DNA from: an uncultured Verrucomicrobiota bacterium
Lineage (GTDB): Bacteria > Verrucomicrobiota > Verrucomicrobiia > Limisphaerales > UBA9464
Length of the DNA stretch: 43,691 nt
Reading direction: 5' to 3'
NCBI GenBank assembly: GCA_903821635.1
Contig: CAIJLV010000218.1
Location: 1-43,691 of the forward strand
In this document: piece by piece, positions 6,978 to 17,389 of the stretch
Numbering within the stretch: the stretch's first letter is position 1
How the letters are laid out: each line of letters opens with the position of its first letter
The notes under the pieces: generated by a model
The model's database searches: none
What the model was told of the DNA's origin: nothing
The model's input: only the letters and a program-made list of their open reading frames with translations
Position numbers and translations under genes: made by a program

Positions 6978-9593
6978 ATGGCTCCTGCACACGTAACCGC
7001 TTCTCTGACTGAAAACCGCTCCGCCGCTGGGCTGGGGCGGCGGTTAGGGGTCAGCTTGGCCCTAGTGTGGCTCGGCTTGGTCTTACCCCTAGGCGTCTGC
7101 GCCCAAGCCGTTGACCGCCTAGCTTTCGACGCCGCCTTACGCTCCTTCGAGGGGCAGTTGTGGGAACGGGCTGCCGCGGAGCTCGATGCCTTCTCCGACA
7201 CGTATCCCAAATCGGAGTTAAAATCCGAGGCCGACCAGCGCCGCCTCTACGCGCAGGCCGAACTCGACCTGTTGCGCGGGGATTTCCCGGCGGCGCAACG
7301 CAATTTTGCGACCTACCAAGCCGCGTATCCCGCCAACCCACGCGCCGTGCTTGCCGCCGTGCGCGAAGCAGAGGCCGCGCTGCGCATGAACAAGCCGGAT
7401 ATTGCCCTGATCCCGCTGGGCAAACCGGAACAACCCTTCACCCTGGCCCTAAAGGCGGGGACGCCCGCCGCCGTGCTGTTTCGCGGTCTGCTAGTCCGGG
7501 CCGAGGCACAGACCCACAAAGCCGAGGTCGCTGGGGCCGAAGCCACCTTGGTGGAAGCCGAAAAATTTGCCGGCACGCCCGACGAAAAATGGGTGCGTTG
7601 GCGGCGGTTGGTCGGTCTGCGGCAAGGCGCTGGCACCACTAATTCAGCTTTGGAGGCCGCCACCGCCTTGCTCGCCCTCAGCAACGCCGAGCCCAAGCTC
7701 GCCGGCCGGCGGTCCGAGACAGCCTCGCTCGTCGGCCAAGTGCGACTCCGGTTCGGTCAGCCGACCGGTGCCGCCGAGGCCTTTGCCCAAAATCTCGCCG
7801 CCGGCACCACGGCGGAATACCTGCGGGAAGCCACCTTGCGCCTGGCTGAATTGGACTTGGCCGCCGGCAATTTTCTGGCGGCCCGCCAGCGGTTGGAATC
7901 GTTCCTCAGCGCCCAGCCGCAGGATCCGGAAATCAACCTCCTCCGCCTGCGGCTCGGGCAGGGCTTGTTCCGGCAATACTTGCAGCCCGGAACCAACGCC
8001 GAGGCGGCCACGTTGCTCACCTTGGCGGCGCAAAGTTTTCAAACCGCACTGACCAACAGTCCCGCCCCGGAATTGGTCGGTCCCCTGAATCTGGGGCGCG
8101 GCTGGTGTTTGTGGGAAGAAGGCCAGCGCCTGAAGAACGCGGACCGCATTCGCGAAGCCGAAACCAACTTTTCGGCGGCCGTCGTCGCGCTGCCCCACGG
8201 CGTTGACCAAGCGGTCGCCCGGTTCAAGACGGCGGACTGCCTCGCCTTTCGCAAAGACTGGGCCGGAGCTTTGACCCACTACTTGGCGACGGCGCAAGGC
8301 TATCCGCTGGTGTTGGCGGCCCGTTCGCTGGCCGAACCCGCCTTACAACAAGCGGTCATCGCCGCGACGGAAGCCGGCGATCTCGCCAACGGCCAAATCG
8401 CGGTGGGAGCCTTGCTGGCGATGAACCCGCGGGGGGAAGCGGTGGCGCAAAGTGTCCTGCTGGTCGGCCAATCCCTTTCCGTGCGCGGCCGCGACGTGGA
8501 ATCGGCCGCGCTGTTGGAAGCTTTTCTGAAGCGTTTTCCCACCGCCCCCTTGAGTGCCGAGATCAAGCTGACCCTGGTCTCAGCCCGCCTGCGGAGCGGG
8601 GAATGGACCAACGCCGTCACCGAACTCGACCGCTGGATTGCCGTTCACACAAACCACCCCGCCCTGCCCCGGGCGGAATTCGACCGCTGGTGGGCCGCGA
8701 CGCGGGCGGGTCTGATCACCAATGCCATCGAGCAGGTGCAAATTCTGTCGGCCCGTTATCCGACTCACGCCAGTGTGCTTACAGCCCAGCTCGCCTTGGC
8801 GGCCGACTTCTACTCGCAGGGCGATTTTGCCCGAGCCGAACAAGCCTGCGTCTCGGTGGTCACCAATACCGCGTGGAAAGGCACCGAGAGTTGGTATCGG
8901 GCCAAATTACTGGCGGCCGAAGCGGCCCGCCGGCGGCAGGCTTGGGCCAACGCCAGCACCAACCTCTTCGAATTGCTCAACGACGTGGCCTTGCCCGATG
9001 CCTTGGTGCCGTCCGCGTATTTTGCGTTGGGCGAATTGCACCTTGAACGGCCGCCGGAGCCGGGCGCGTTGCCCCTCGCCAATTTTCGCAACGCCTTGGA
9101 GGCCTTCACCCGGGCGGGTCAATTCACCAATTCGACGCTCGCCCCCGCCGCCGTCGGCAAGATGGCGGACTGCCACCTCCAACTGGCCACGCTGAGCACC
9201 AATTCCTACGAAGTGGCGGCCGGTCTTTACCGGCGCGTCGCTGAATGGCCGGGAGCGGAGCTGGCCCCCCGCTGTAAGGCGACCCTCGGCCGCGGCCTGA
9301 TCGCGGAGAAATTGGCGGCCGCCCGAACCAACGGCACCGCCGCCACCCTGCTGCGCGAAGCGGCCAACCACTACCTCGACGTCGTGCACGGCAAACTTTT
9401 ACGGCCGGGCGAAACGGCCGATGCGTGGTGGCTCAAAGAAGGTGGCCGGGAAGCCGGGCGCGTGCTCGAAGCCCTTGGGCAGTGGGCTCAGGCGGTTGCC
9501 TTGTATGAGCAATTGGGCCGGGAATTGCCCGCGCTAAAAGCAATTTGGGAAGCCCGCGCCGCGGAAACCCGGCGCCGGCTGGCCGCCGAATGA
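6978..9593 (+). CDS. secreted or periplasmic tetratricopeptide-repeat protein
   Basis: An 871-residue protein from ATG 6978; the frame stays open to a GTG at 6900 that overlaps the end of lysA, but the later start gives a better signal peptide. The hydrophobic stretch VSLALVWLGLVLPLGVCAQA, at about residues 26-45, looks like a cleavable export signal. The rest is alpha-helical and repetitive, with recurring short helix pairs rich in Ala, Leu and Glu, as in TPR proteins of the YbgF/BamD-like type. No enzymatic motif is visible. Such proteins usually act as scaffolds in envelope complexes. The gene may be cotranscribed with lysA, but the products show no clear functional link. It converges on a second TPR gene 29 bases away. 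Confidence 0.8.
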   Translation: MAPAHVTASLTENRSAAGLGRRLGVSLALVWLGLVLPLGVCAQAVDRLAFDAALRSFEGQLWERAAAELDAFSDTYPKSELKSEADQRRLYAQAELDLLRGDFPAAQRNFATYQAAYPANPRAVLAAVREAEAALRMNKPDIALIPLGKPEQPFTLALKAGTPAAVLFRGLLVRAEAQTHKAEVAGAEATLVEAEKFAGTPDEKWVRWRRLVGLRQGAGTTNSALEAATALLALSNAEPKLAGRRSETASLVGQVRLRFGQPTGAAEAFAQNLAAGTTAEYLREATLRLAELDLAAGNFLAARQRLESFLSAQPQDPEINLLRLRLGQGLFRQYLQPGTNAEAATLLTLAAQSFQTALTNSPAPELVGPLNLGRGWCLWEEGQRLKNADRIREAETNFSAAVVALPHGVDQAVARFKTADCLAFRKDWAGALTHYLATAQGYPLVLAARSLAEPALQQAVIAATEAGDLANGQIAVGALLAMNPRGEAVAQSVLLVGQSLSVRGRDVESAALLEAFLKRFPTAPLSAEIKLTLVSARLRSGEWTNAVTELDRWIAVHTNHPALPRAEFDRWWAATRAGLITNAIEQVQILSARYPTHASVLTAQLALAADFYSQGDFARAEQACVSVVTNTAWKGTESWYRAKLLAAEAARRRQAWANASTNLFELLNDVALPDALVPSAYFALGELHLERPPEPGALPLANFRNALEAFTRAGQFTNSTLAPAAVGKMADCHLQLATLSTNSYEVAAGLYRRVAEWPGAELAPRCKATLGRGLIAEKLAAARTNGTAATLLREAANHYLDVVHGKLLRPGETADAWWLKEGGREAGRVLEALGQWAQAVALYEQLGRELPALKAIWEARAAETRRRLAAE

Positions 9594-9622
9594 GGCCAGT
9601 TCCGCTCGGCCAGCACTGACGT

Positions 9623-11455
9623 TTACTGGTGGCGGCGGTCCGCTCGGGCCAGCACTTGGGCTTGATCGAGCAATGCCGCCTCGGCGGCGAGCAAGCCCTC
9701 GCGGCGGGCGTGCTCCAATTGACCGCGGGCCCGGGCCCGGTCGTTGACTTGAGCGATCAGCAGGGTGTGCAAGGCTGCCCGTGCGGGGGCCGTGAGTTCG
9801 GCGATGGGGAGTCGGTCCAGCAGGGCTAACGCCTCCTCCGCTCCCCCAGACCGACAGAGATACATCGCGTAAGCCACGGCGGAATTGGGCGACTCAGCGA
9901 GTCGCGCTTGCACCCGTCCGGCCAACGTCTTGAGCTGCGACGAATCCACCCGCAGCAACGCGCTAAAATACAAGACCTCGGCCTCAAACGCCGGGTCGCC
10001 GGGATGGAGTTCCAACTGGCGGCGGGCAACCCGAAGGAGGCCATCGGCTTGGTTCAGCCGACGATAGAGGCTGCCGAGGCGTTCCAAGGAGCCGTCGGCA
10101 TCAATCTCCTTTTGAACCAGCAGCCAAAGGGTTGTTTCCGCCGGCTGCCAAAGTTCCCAGGCTTCGGCTTGATTGGCGAGCCAGTGCAGGTGTTCCGGTT
10201 CCGCCTTGGCGGCCTTCAAGGCGGCCTGCCAAGGCCCTTGGGCAGTCGTGATCCCGCCGAGCGACAGCCGGGCGGCGACCAGGGCCTGATAGGCCAGTCG
10301 GCGGCACTCCAACTGGTCCCAATGAGCGTTGAAAATCCAAGCGCGAAGCCCCTTCCAATCGCCGAGCCGCACGTAAAGTTCCGCCGCGGCGACCATCACC
10401 GGAGCATGATTTTGCGTCTCGGCTGGGAGTGCGGAAAACCACTTGAGCGCGTCGGCCGTGAGATTTTGCGCGGTGTTCCACGCTAACCAGCGCGGCAGCA
10501 ACTTCGGATCGGCGGCGGCCTCGGTCTGCACCCGGGCAAATTCCGCGGCATACTCCGGGGCCTGCCCCACGCGGAGAGTGGCCAAGTGGACGAGGCGATC
10601 CTCGAAGGTGAGTTCGGGGAGGGCCAACAATTGGGCACTGAAGCGCTGGGCTTGCAGGGCGTCGCCGCGTTGCAAGGCGGCCCGGGTCAGCACACTCAAC
10701 GCCGCTGCACTGTGCACTGAATGAGTCGCCAATTGTTCTAGCAGGAGTAAGGCCCGTTCCCGCTCAGCGGGCTGCGGCGCGGTCACGTGGGCCTCGGCAA
10801 AACGCATTTGAATATCCGCATCGTCCGGGGCGAGCGCCAAGGCGCGGCTGAAATGGGTCCGCGCCTGTTCCGCGTTTTCCCGACTGAGCGCCACGCGCCC
10901 CGCCAAGTCGTGAAAGGCAGCCGAATCGCTGCCTCGGGGAAATTGGCGTAACGCTTGGTAAGCGGAGCGGACATCACCTTGGCGAAACGCCGCGGCGGCC
11001 CACCCCCGGAGCGGGGTTTCATCCTGGGGTTTGAGGTCGGCCAGCCGGCGCCACCAGCGGAGGGAATCCGAGGAACCGACGCGTTCCAAACTCTCGGCGG
11101 CGATCTCGATCGCCCGCAGATTTCGCGGATCACCGGCGCCCACTTCCCGCGCCCAGCGGGCGGCTTGCGCGAAGTCACCCGCGCGAAACGACGTCTCGGC
11201 GCGAGCCAATTGTTGCTGCCGCTGCCAACGGACATAAAGCGACCGGCCTTGGGTCTGCCAGGCGAGCGCGCCGCCGGCCACCAACAGGACCCCCAGGGAG
11301 AATCCCAGCACCCGCCGCCCGAACTGCGCCGCCCGGAGGGCCCGCCGCGAAGTATGACGGGCGCTTTCAGAGGGGCGTGGACCGGGGGCCGGAGCGGGCA
11401 TGGCGGGAGCTTCGCCATCCGGACCGGCAAATTCAAGGCGCGGCCCGAAGTTCAT
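9623..11455 (-). CDS. membrane-anchored tetratricopeptide-repeat protein
   Basis: A 610-residue protein with one membrane segment near residues 48-66 ([19 protein letters not shown]) after a basic, proline-rich cytoplasmic leader. TPR-like helix pairs cover most of the rest, for example '[40 protein letters not shown]' read as one repeat around residues 180-220. No catalytic motif is seen. A second ATG at 11401 would shorten the leader by 18 residues. The gene is divergent from the pseudopilin-like gene with only 59 bases between the start codons, so promoters must overlap or lie close together. Its role is unknown; a scaffold role in an envelope complex is inferred from the repeats only. Confidence 0.8.
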   Translation of the reverse strand: MNFGPRLEFAGPDGEAPAMPAPAPGPRPSESARHTSRRALRAAQFGRRVLGFSLGVLLVAGGALAWQTQGRSLYVRWQRQQQLARAETSFRAGDFAQAARWAREVGAGDPRNLRAIEIAAESLERVGSSDSLRWWRRLADLKPQDETPLRGWAAAAFRQGDVRSAYQALRQFPRGSDSAAFHDLAGRVALSRENAEQARTHFSRALALAPDDADIQMRFAEAHVTAPQPAERERALLLLEQLATHSVHSAAALSVLTRAALQRGDALQAQRFSAQLLALPELTFEDRLVHLATLRVGQAPEYAAEFARVQTEAAADPKLLPRWLAWNTAQNLTADALKWFSALPAETQNHAPVMVAAAELYVRLGDWKGLRAWIFNAHWDQLECRRLAYQALVAARLSLGGITTAQGPWQAALKAAKAEPEHLHWLANQAEAWELWQPAETTLWLLVQKEIDADGSLERLGSLYRRLNQADGLLRVARRQLELHPGDPAFEAEVLYFSALLRVDSSQLKTLAGRVQARLAESPNSAVAYAMYLCRSGGAEEALALLDRLPIAELTAPARAALHTLLIAQVNDRARARGQLEHARREGLLAAEAALLDQAQVLARADRRHQ

Positions 11456-11514
11456 CGCTCGGCCGCGTCATTTTTGGCTTTGCCGCAGTCGGACGAACCG
11501 CTTTCGTCTCGCCC

Positions 11515-12264
11515 ATGAATCCCCGGTTGTTCCCCACCCGCGTTCGGCTCGGACGGCTGGGCTTTACCCTGATTGAGCTGCTGGTGGTGATTGCGATCAT
11601 CGCGATTCTAGCCGGCATGTTGCTGCCGGCATTATCCCGGGCAAAGGCGAAGGCCACGCAGGTCAAATGCATCAGCAACCTCAAGCAGGTCATCCTGTCG
11701 TTCCAACTCTACGCCGACGATTTTCGCGACACGTATCCGCTGTGCCGCGACTGGGCGTCGGCCGGCGGCACGAACGGACGCTATGACCTCGTGGTGGCGA
11801 TGACCAACAAGCCGCTTTACCCCTATCAGGGAACTCCGCTGATTTTCAGTTGCCCCGCCGACAAGGGCGACATCTTCCGCGAAAAAGTCTTTGGCGATTT
11901 CAAGGCGACCAACTGCTACCGGCAATACGGCACCAGTTACCTGATGGAATGGGCGGCGGATTTTGCCCGGGTGAAACGGGTCACCGGCAACGTCGGCGCC
12001 GCCCGGACTGCCTATGACGGCAACTCCATGAAGTCGTCTGAAATCGCCCTGAGCGCCGCCAACAAAATCGTGCTGGGCGACTGGCCTTGGCACCCCAACC
12101 GCGGTTGGGATGATCGAAAAAGCCAGTGGCACAACTACAAGGGCCGCAGCCTGTCAGTCACGGCCTTTGGCGACGGCCATGCCGAGGCCTACAAGTTTCC
12201 GATTAAAAAGGACACCGACCCCTTCTGGGCCCAGCCGGCCGACCCTGCCTTCACTTGGTGGTAA
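11515..12264 (+). CDS. type II/IV pseudopilin-like protein with prepilin cleavage site
   Basis: A 249-residue protein from ATG 11515. The N-terminus has the class III prepilin signal: basic residues, then Gly16 before Phe17, with glutamate at position +5 of the mature protein in [19 protein letters not shown] prepilin peptidase would cut after Gly16. The remaining part carries [16 protein letters not shown] and, near the end, TAFGDGHAE, the layout seen in the large DUF1559-like pseudopilin families of Planctomycetes and Verrucomicrobia. Those families have many members per genome and unknown individual roles. No other secretion or pilus gene lies nearby, so it is a stand-alone member. It may share a transcript with the PSD1-type gene that starts 100 bases downstream. 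Confidence 0.9.
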   Translation: MNPRLFPTRVRLGRLGFTLIELLVVIAIIAILAGMLLPALSRAKAKATQVKCISNLKQVILSFQLYADDFRDTYPLCRDWASAGGTNGRYDLVVAMTNKPLYPYQGTPLIFSCPADKGDIFREKVFGDFKATNCYRQYGTSYLMEWAADFARVKRVTGNVGAARTAYDGNSMKSSEIALSAANKIVLGDWPWHPNRGWDDRKSQWHNYKGRSLSVTAFGDGHAEAYKFPIKKDTDPFWAQPADPAFTWW

Positions 12265-12364
12265 GCCTTGGTGCCCCGGGTGAAGCGCCCGGCGGTCCGC
12301 GTGGAGGTTTCCCAGTTGCCGGATTGAAGTTGGCCGGGGCCGCCGTAATCTTGCCGCACCTGCC

Positions 12365-15300
12365 ATGTGGAAGCTTGCCGCGATTTTGTTCTGCGCCCCG
12401 GGACTCGTCCTGAACCTCGCGGCCAGCCCGCGTTCCGGCGCAGCCGAAACCAAGGTCGATTTTTCGGCCCAGATTCGGCCCATTATCTCCAAGAAATGCT
12501 ACCACTGCCACGGCCCCGACGAGAGTTCTCGGAAGGCCAAACTACGGCTTGATACGTTTGCGGAAGCAACCCGCAGCCGCCCCGCCGGTGCGGCCGTCGT
12601 GGCCGGCGACCCCGCCGCCAGCCTGCTCGTGCGGCGCATCTTGGCCCACGCCGAAGATGAAGTGATGCCGCCGCCGGAAACCAAAACGGCCGTCACGGCG
12701 GAGGAAGCCACCCTGCTCCGCCAATGGATCGCCCAAGGCGCCACCTACACCGACCACTGGGCGTGGACCCAGCCGGTGCGTCCCGCGCTGCCCGCGGTGC
12801 GCCAAAAGGACTGGCCGCAAACCGGGCTGGACCGATTCGTCCTCGCCCGCCTAGAAGCCAGTGGGCTGACCCCTTCACCCGCCGCTGATCGCCACACGCT
12901 CATTCGCCGGCTGTCCCTCGACCTGACCGGCCTGCCGCCCGAACCGGAAGCAGTGCTGGCATTTGTCCATGACCGCCACGCCGACGCCTACGAACACTTG
13001 GTGGACCGATTATTGGCGTCCCCCCACTTCGGCGAACGGTGGGCGCGCGTCTGGCTCGACCTCGGCCGCTACGCGGATTCCGCCGGCTATGGTTCCGATC
13101 CGCTGCGCTTGGGCATCTGGCCTTGGCGCGATTGGCTAATCCAAGCGCTGAACCGCAACCAACCCTTTGACGAATTCACCCGCGACCTAATCGCTGGCGA
13201 CCTCCTGCCCAACGCAACCGAAGCGCAGACCACCGCCACGGCGTTTCACCGCAACACGATGACCAACACCGAAGGCGGCACCGATGACGAAGAATGGCGG
13301 GTCGCCGCCGTGAAAGATCGCGCCGCCGTGACCGCCCAAGCGTGGATGGGCCTGACGCTGGGCTGCGCGCAGTGTCACACCCACAAATTCGATCCGCTCA
13401 CGCACCGGGACTACTACTCCTTCTACGCCTTCTTCAACCAGACCGAGGACAACGATCAGCCCAACGAACAGCCGACACGGCCGGTTTTTAGCCGGGAAGA
13501 AGTCCGCCGCCGCGCCACGTTGGCCGGAGAACTGGCCGACCTCGAACAGCAGTTGCAGGCGAATCCGGCGGACTTCCAACGCGAAGTGACGGCGTGGGCC
13601 GCGACCGCTGCCCAACCGCTCCCCTGGTCGGTGCTGGTGCCCACCCGGGCCCAGTCCGCGTTGCCCCACGGCGCGACCCTCACCCCGCAGCCCGATGGTT
13701 CGCTGCTGGCCTCCGGTAGCATCCCGGCCCGCGACACGTTCGTGGTGACCGCCCCGGCCCCGTTGCCGCAAATCACCGCCCTGCGCTTGGAAGTGCTGCC
13801 CGACGCCTCGTTGCCGCAAGGCGGCCCCGGCCGCGCCATTCAGGGACAATTTGTGCTAACCGATCTGCGCGTCGAAGTCGTGCCGCCCCCCGCTCAAGCC
13901 GTGGTCGCCCGCTTCGTTCGAGTCGAAGCGCCGGGACCGAATCGTTTCCTCAGCCTCGCCGAAGTGCAGGTCTTTGCCGGGGGCCAAAACGTGGCGGCCC
14001 AAGGGACGCCCCGGCAGTCGAGCACGGATTATCAGGGCGAGGCCCAACGGGCGATTGATGGCAACACCGACGGCAACTACGACCAAGCCCGTTCCACCAC
14101 CCACACACGCCAAGAGAACGATCCGTGGTGGGAACTGGACCTCGGCTCGCTTCAGGCCATCGACACAGTCGCCCTGTGGAATCGCACCGACGGCGTCGGC
14201 GAGCGCTTGGCCCGTAGTCGGGTTCAACTCCTCGATGCGGCCCGGCAAGTCGTTTGGGAAACGCCCGTTGAAGCGGCCCCCAACCCGATGGCAAAAGTCG
14301 GCCCGGCCGCGCCTCGCTCCCTGAAGCTGGCCGCCGCCAGTGCCGACTACGCCCAAGCGGAGTTCGGACCGGAACTCGCGGTGGACAGCAACCCCGGCCA
14401 ACGCTCGGGTTGGGCGGTCGGCGGCGCTTTGGGCCAACCGCACACGCTCGTCGTTGAGTTCGCCGAACCGTTGACCGCCACCGGCCCCGTTTCCCTCGCG
14501 GTCACGCTGGCGCACAATTTCGGCGACCAACACGTGCTGGGCCGCTTCCGCCTCGCGGTCACCGATCACGCCCGGCCGGTGCAGATTTTCCCTCCGGCGG
14601 TGGCCGCCGCCCTCGCGGTGGCCCCGGCCCTCCGCTCGCCGGCGCAGCAACAAATCCTCGCCGACCACGTGCGTCCCCAATCCAAGACGCTCGGCCCGGT
14701 GGCTCGGCAATTGGCCGCCAAGCGAACTGAACGCGACGCGATCAAAGGCACACCGCTGCCCGTCATGCGCGAATTGGCCGCGGACAAGCACCGCTCTACC
14801 CGCGTGCTGAACAAGGGCAATTTCCTCGATCCCGGCGACGTGGTGCCGCCCGCAGTGCCCGCCGCCTTTCATCCCCTGCCCGCCGGTGCGCCCACGAACC
14901 GACTGGGCTTGGCCGCGTGGCTGACGGCGCCGGAAAATCCGCTGACCGCCCGCGTGGCGGTGAATCGGTTCTGGGGCCAGTTGATGGGCCAACCTCTCGT
15001 GGAAACCGAAGAAGACTTCGGCACGCAAGGCGCCCTGCCCACGAACCGCGAGCTCTTGGATTGGCTGGCGGTCGCTTTCCAATCCCGCCCTGCGCCAACG
15101 GGCCAGCCCGCGAAGCCAAGCGCCCCGGCCCTAGGGTGGGATTTTAAAGCCCTGCTCAAGCTGATGGTCCAGTCCGCCACCTACCGGCAGGTGTCGGTCA
15201 ATACGCCCGACCGGCAGGAAAAGGATCCCTCCAACCGGCTCTACTCGCGCGCGTCTCGGTCCCGCTTGGATGCGGAATTCGTCCGCGACCAAGCCCTCGC

Positions 15301-15880
15301 CCTGAGTGGTCTCCTCAGCCGAAAGCTGGGGGGGCCGAGCGTGTATCCAGCCCAGCCCGACGGGCTTTGGCGCGCCGCCTTCAACGGCGAACGCAGTTGG
15401 TCCACCAGCGAAGGCGAGGATCGCTACCGGCGCGGCATCTACACCTTTTGGCGGCGCACCGTGCCGTATCCGAGCATGGCCACTTTTGACGCCCCCAGCC
15501 GGGAATCGTGCACGCTCCGGCGCCTGCCGACCAACACCCCGTTGCAGGCATTCGTGACGCTGAATGACCCGGCGTTCGTCGAGTGCGCCCAAGCCCTCGG
15601 TCGGCAGTTGGCAGCCCGCGAAGGTTCGGTCGCCGACCGCGTCCGGCACGGTCTCCTGCACGTCACCGCCCGGCCGCCCGAGGAGGCGCTGGTCGCGCGC
15701 TTGGTCCAACTGTTCGAAGCGGAACGCGCCAGTTTTCAAAACCAGCCGGATGACGCGCGCGCCTTGGCCACCCAACCGCTCGGACCGCTGCCGCCCGGCT
15801 TGGAGCCGGCGGCGGCCGCGGCGTGGACTACCCTCGGCAACGTGCTGCTGAACCTCGACGCCGTGCTGACCAAGGGGTAA
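12365..15880 (+). CDS. PSD1/DUF1549/DUF1553 protein with a discoidin-like insert
   Basis: A 1171-residue exported protein. After a signal peptide (residues 1 to about 26) comes a planctomycete-type cytochrome domain with the heme-binding motif CYHCH (Cys45, Cys48, His49). A DUF1549 region follows (about 150-360; LDRFVLARLEASGLTPSPAAD, then GERWARVWLDLGRYADS). DUF1553 fills the C-terminal part (about 830-1150; NRFWGQLMG, ATYRQ, LRRLPTNTPLQAFVTLNDPAF). Between them, around residues 510-640, is a segment like an F5/8 type C (discoidin) domain, with RFVRVEAPG and PWWELDLGS. This family is abundant in Planctomycetes and Verrucomicrobia and is often tied to polysaccharide breakdown; its reaction is not known. 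Unlike the second copy in this window, it has no DUF1501 neighbour. Confidence 0.93.
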   Translation: MWKLAAILFCAPGLVLNLAASPRSGAAETKVDFSAQIRPIISKKCYHCHGPDESSRKAKLRLDTFAEATRSRPAGAAVVAGDPAASLLVRRILAHAEDEVMPPPETKTAVTAEEATLLRQWIAQGATYTDHWAWTQPVRPALPAVRQKDWPQTGLDRFVLARLEASGLTPSPAADRHTLIRRLSLDLTGLPPEPEAVLAFVHDRHADAYEHLVDRLLASPHFGERWARVWLDLGRYADSAGYGSDPLRLGIWPWRDWLIQALNRNQPFDEFTRDLIAGDLLPNATEAQTTATAFHRNTMTNTEGGTDDEEWRVAAVKDRAAVTAQAWMGLTLGCAQCHTHKFDPLTHRDYYSFYAFFNQTEDNDQPNEQPTRPVFSREEVRRRATLAGELADLEQQLQANPADFQREVTAWAATAAQPLPWSVLVPTRAQSALPHGATLTPQPDGSLLASGSIPARDTFVVTAPAPLPQITALRLEVLPDASLPQGGPGRAIQGQFVLTDLRVEVVPPPAQAVVARFVRVEAPGPNRFLSLAEVQVFAGGQNVAAQGTPRQSSTDYQGEAQRAIDGNTDGNYDQARSTTHTRQENDPWWELDLGSLQAIDTVALWNRTDGVGERLARSRVQLLDAARQVVWETPVEAAPNPMAKVGPAAPRSLKLAAASADYAQAEFGPELAVDSNPGQRSGWAVGGALGQPHTLVVEFAEPLTATGPVSLAVTLAHNFGDQHVLGRFRLAVTDHARPVQIFPPAVAAALAVAPALRSPAQQQILADHVRPQSKTLGPVARQLAAKRTERDAIKGTPLPVMRELAADKHRSTRVLNKGNFLDPGDVVPPAVPAAFHPLPAGAPTNRLGLAAWLTAPENPLTARVAVNRFWGQLMGQPLVETEEDFGTQGALPTNRELLDWLAVAFQSRPAPTGQPAKPSAPALGWDFKALLKLMVQSATYRQVSVNTPDRQEKDPSNRLYSRASRSRLDAEFVRDQALALSGLLSRKLGGPSVYPAQPDGLWRAAFNGERSWSTSEGEDRYRRGIYTFWRRTVPYPSMATFDAPSRESCTLRRLPTNTPLQAFVTLNDPAFVECAQALGRQLAAREGSVADRVRHGLLHVTARPPEEALVARLVQLFEAERASFQNQPDDARALATQPLGPLPPGLEPAAAAAWTTLGNVLLNLDAVLTKG

Positions 15881-15958
15881 GCCCCAGGCACAGGATTCAT
15901 CGTTCGGGGGTGTGAATCGGCTTCCCCCCCGGCCGGGCGCCTTTAGCCTCGCGGCGAA

Positions 15959-17383
15959 ATGCATCGGTCCCTCCGCACGACCAAAATCATCGCCACCCTC
16001 GGCCCCGCCACGGATTCCCGTGAAATGCTCGGCCGGCTGATCGATGCCGGGATGAATATCGCCCGGCTCAACCTTTCTCACGCCCGGCCGGAATGGGTGC
16101 ATCGCGTCACCCGGGACCTGCGTGAACTCGCTGATCAACGAGGCGTGACGCTTGGCATTCTCTTGGACTTGAAGGGCCCGGGCATTCGCACTGGCGACGT
16201 GCCGGCCCCCATTCCCCTCACGCGGGGCGAACGGTTCACCTTTGTCTGCGGCGGTGAAGCCCCCACTGACGGCGGGAAGTGGACTTCGGTTGCTTACGAC
16301 GGCTTCGCCCACGACGTCGAAGTCGGCAAGACGCTGATCGTGGACAACGGCGAGATGAAGATGCACATCCTCGCGAAGACGGAACACCGCGTCGAATGCG
16401 AGGTGCTCACCGACGGCAGCTTGGGCAGCCGGCGGCACCTCAACCTGCCGGGGGTGCGGGTTTCCCTGCCGGCTTTGACCGCCAAGGACCGCGAAGACGT
16501 GTTGCTGGGACTCGCCGTCGGGGTGGACTACATCGCGCTGAGTTTTGTGCGGGATCCGGCGGACGTCGAAGAATTGCGCACGCTGGTGGCTGGCGCAGCG
16601 CATCCGCCCGCGCTTATCGCCAAGATTGAGCACGAATTTGCCGTCCACCATTTCGAGGGCATCGCCAAGGTGGCGGACGCCATCATGATCGCCCGGGGGG
16701 ATCTCGGCATCGAATGTCCCTACGAGGAATTGCCCATCATCCAGCGCCGGATTGTGAAACGCTGCGCGCAGATCGGTCGCCCCGTGATTGTCGCGACGCA
16801 CATGCTGGAGAGCATGATCGAGAATCCGCTGCCAACCCGCGCCGAAATCACCGACGTGGCCAACGCCGTGTTTGAACAGGCGGACGCCATCATGCTCAGC
16901 GGCGAAACCACCGTGGGCAAACACCCCATCGCCTGCGTCGAGGTCATGGACAATATCGCCCGCCGCATCGAGCGCAGCGGTGGCGCCGGCTACCACGAAG
17001 CCGCCGAAATCTGGCACCCCCGGGAAAAACTCGTGCAGAGCGCCGTCCGCTTAGCCGACCAGTTGCGCGCAGCGGCCATCATCGTGTTCACCCACAATGG
17101 CACCCTCGCCCAATACGCCGGTTGGTTTCGCGCCAAATCCACGCCGGTATTTGCCTTCTGCGAACGCATGACGGTCGCCCGCCGGCTGACCCTGGTCCGG
17201 GGCGTGATCCCGCTGTTCATGCCCACCTGCCCGGATGACCTCGAAGGCTCGTTGAGCGGCGCCGTCCAGCGACTGAAACGGAGCGGCCACCTGCGTTCCG
17301 GGGACACGATTGTGGCGATCATGCCCAACGCGAGCGCGGACGACACCTTTGCCGACGCCGTCACCATGCGCCCGGTAGCCTGA
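15959..17383 (+). CDS. pyk: pyruvate kinase
   Basis: The enzyme makes ATP and pyruvate from phosphoenolpyruvate and ADP, the last step of glycolysis, in the cytoplasm. The 474-residue length fits bacterial enzymes. Family marks run in order: TKIIATLGPA at the start, NIARLNLSHA with the phosphate-binding arginine, LDLKGPGIRTG, the catalytic lysine Lys222 in IAKIEHEF, the metal-binding segment IARGDLGIE, and PVIVATHMLESMI. Domain B lies at about 70-155 and the C-terminal domain starts near residue 345. The stop lies only 6 bases from the convergent end of the next gene. It stands alone here, with no other glycolytic gene in the window. Confidence 0.97.
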   Translation: MHRSLRTTKIIATLGPATDSREMLGRLIDAGMNIARLNLSHARPEWVHRVTRDLRELADQRGVTLGILLDLKGPGIRTGDVPAPIPLTRGERFTFVCGGEAPTDGGKWTSVAYDGFAHDVEVGKTLIVDNGEMKMHILAKTEHRVECEVLTDGSLGSRRHLNLPGVRVSLPALTAKDREDVLLGLAVGVDYIALSFVRDPADVEELRTLVAGAAHPPALIAKIEHEFAVHHFEGIAKVADAIMIARGDLGIECPYEELPIIQRRIVKRCAQIGRPVIVATHMLESMIENPLPTRAEITDVANAVFEQADAIMLSGETTVGKHPIACVEVMDNIARRIERSGGAGYHEAAEIWHPREKLVQSAVRLADQLRAAAIIVFTHNGTLAQYAGWFRAKSTPVFAFCERMTVARRLTLVRGVIPLFMPTCPDDLEGSLSGAVQRLKRSGHLRSGDTIVAIMPNASADDTFADAVTMRPVA

Positions 17384-17389
17384 CTGAAA

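Noticed and set aside
5497..6990. A 497-codon frame antisense to lysA.
   Set aside because: lysA has all catalytic motifs; the antisense frame has none and is rich in residues expected from complementing GC-rich codons.
15131..17017. A 628-codon frame antisense to the PSD1-type gene end and pyk.
   Set aside because: It spans two real genes with full family motifs and shows no motif itself.
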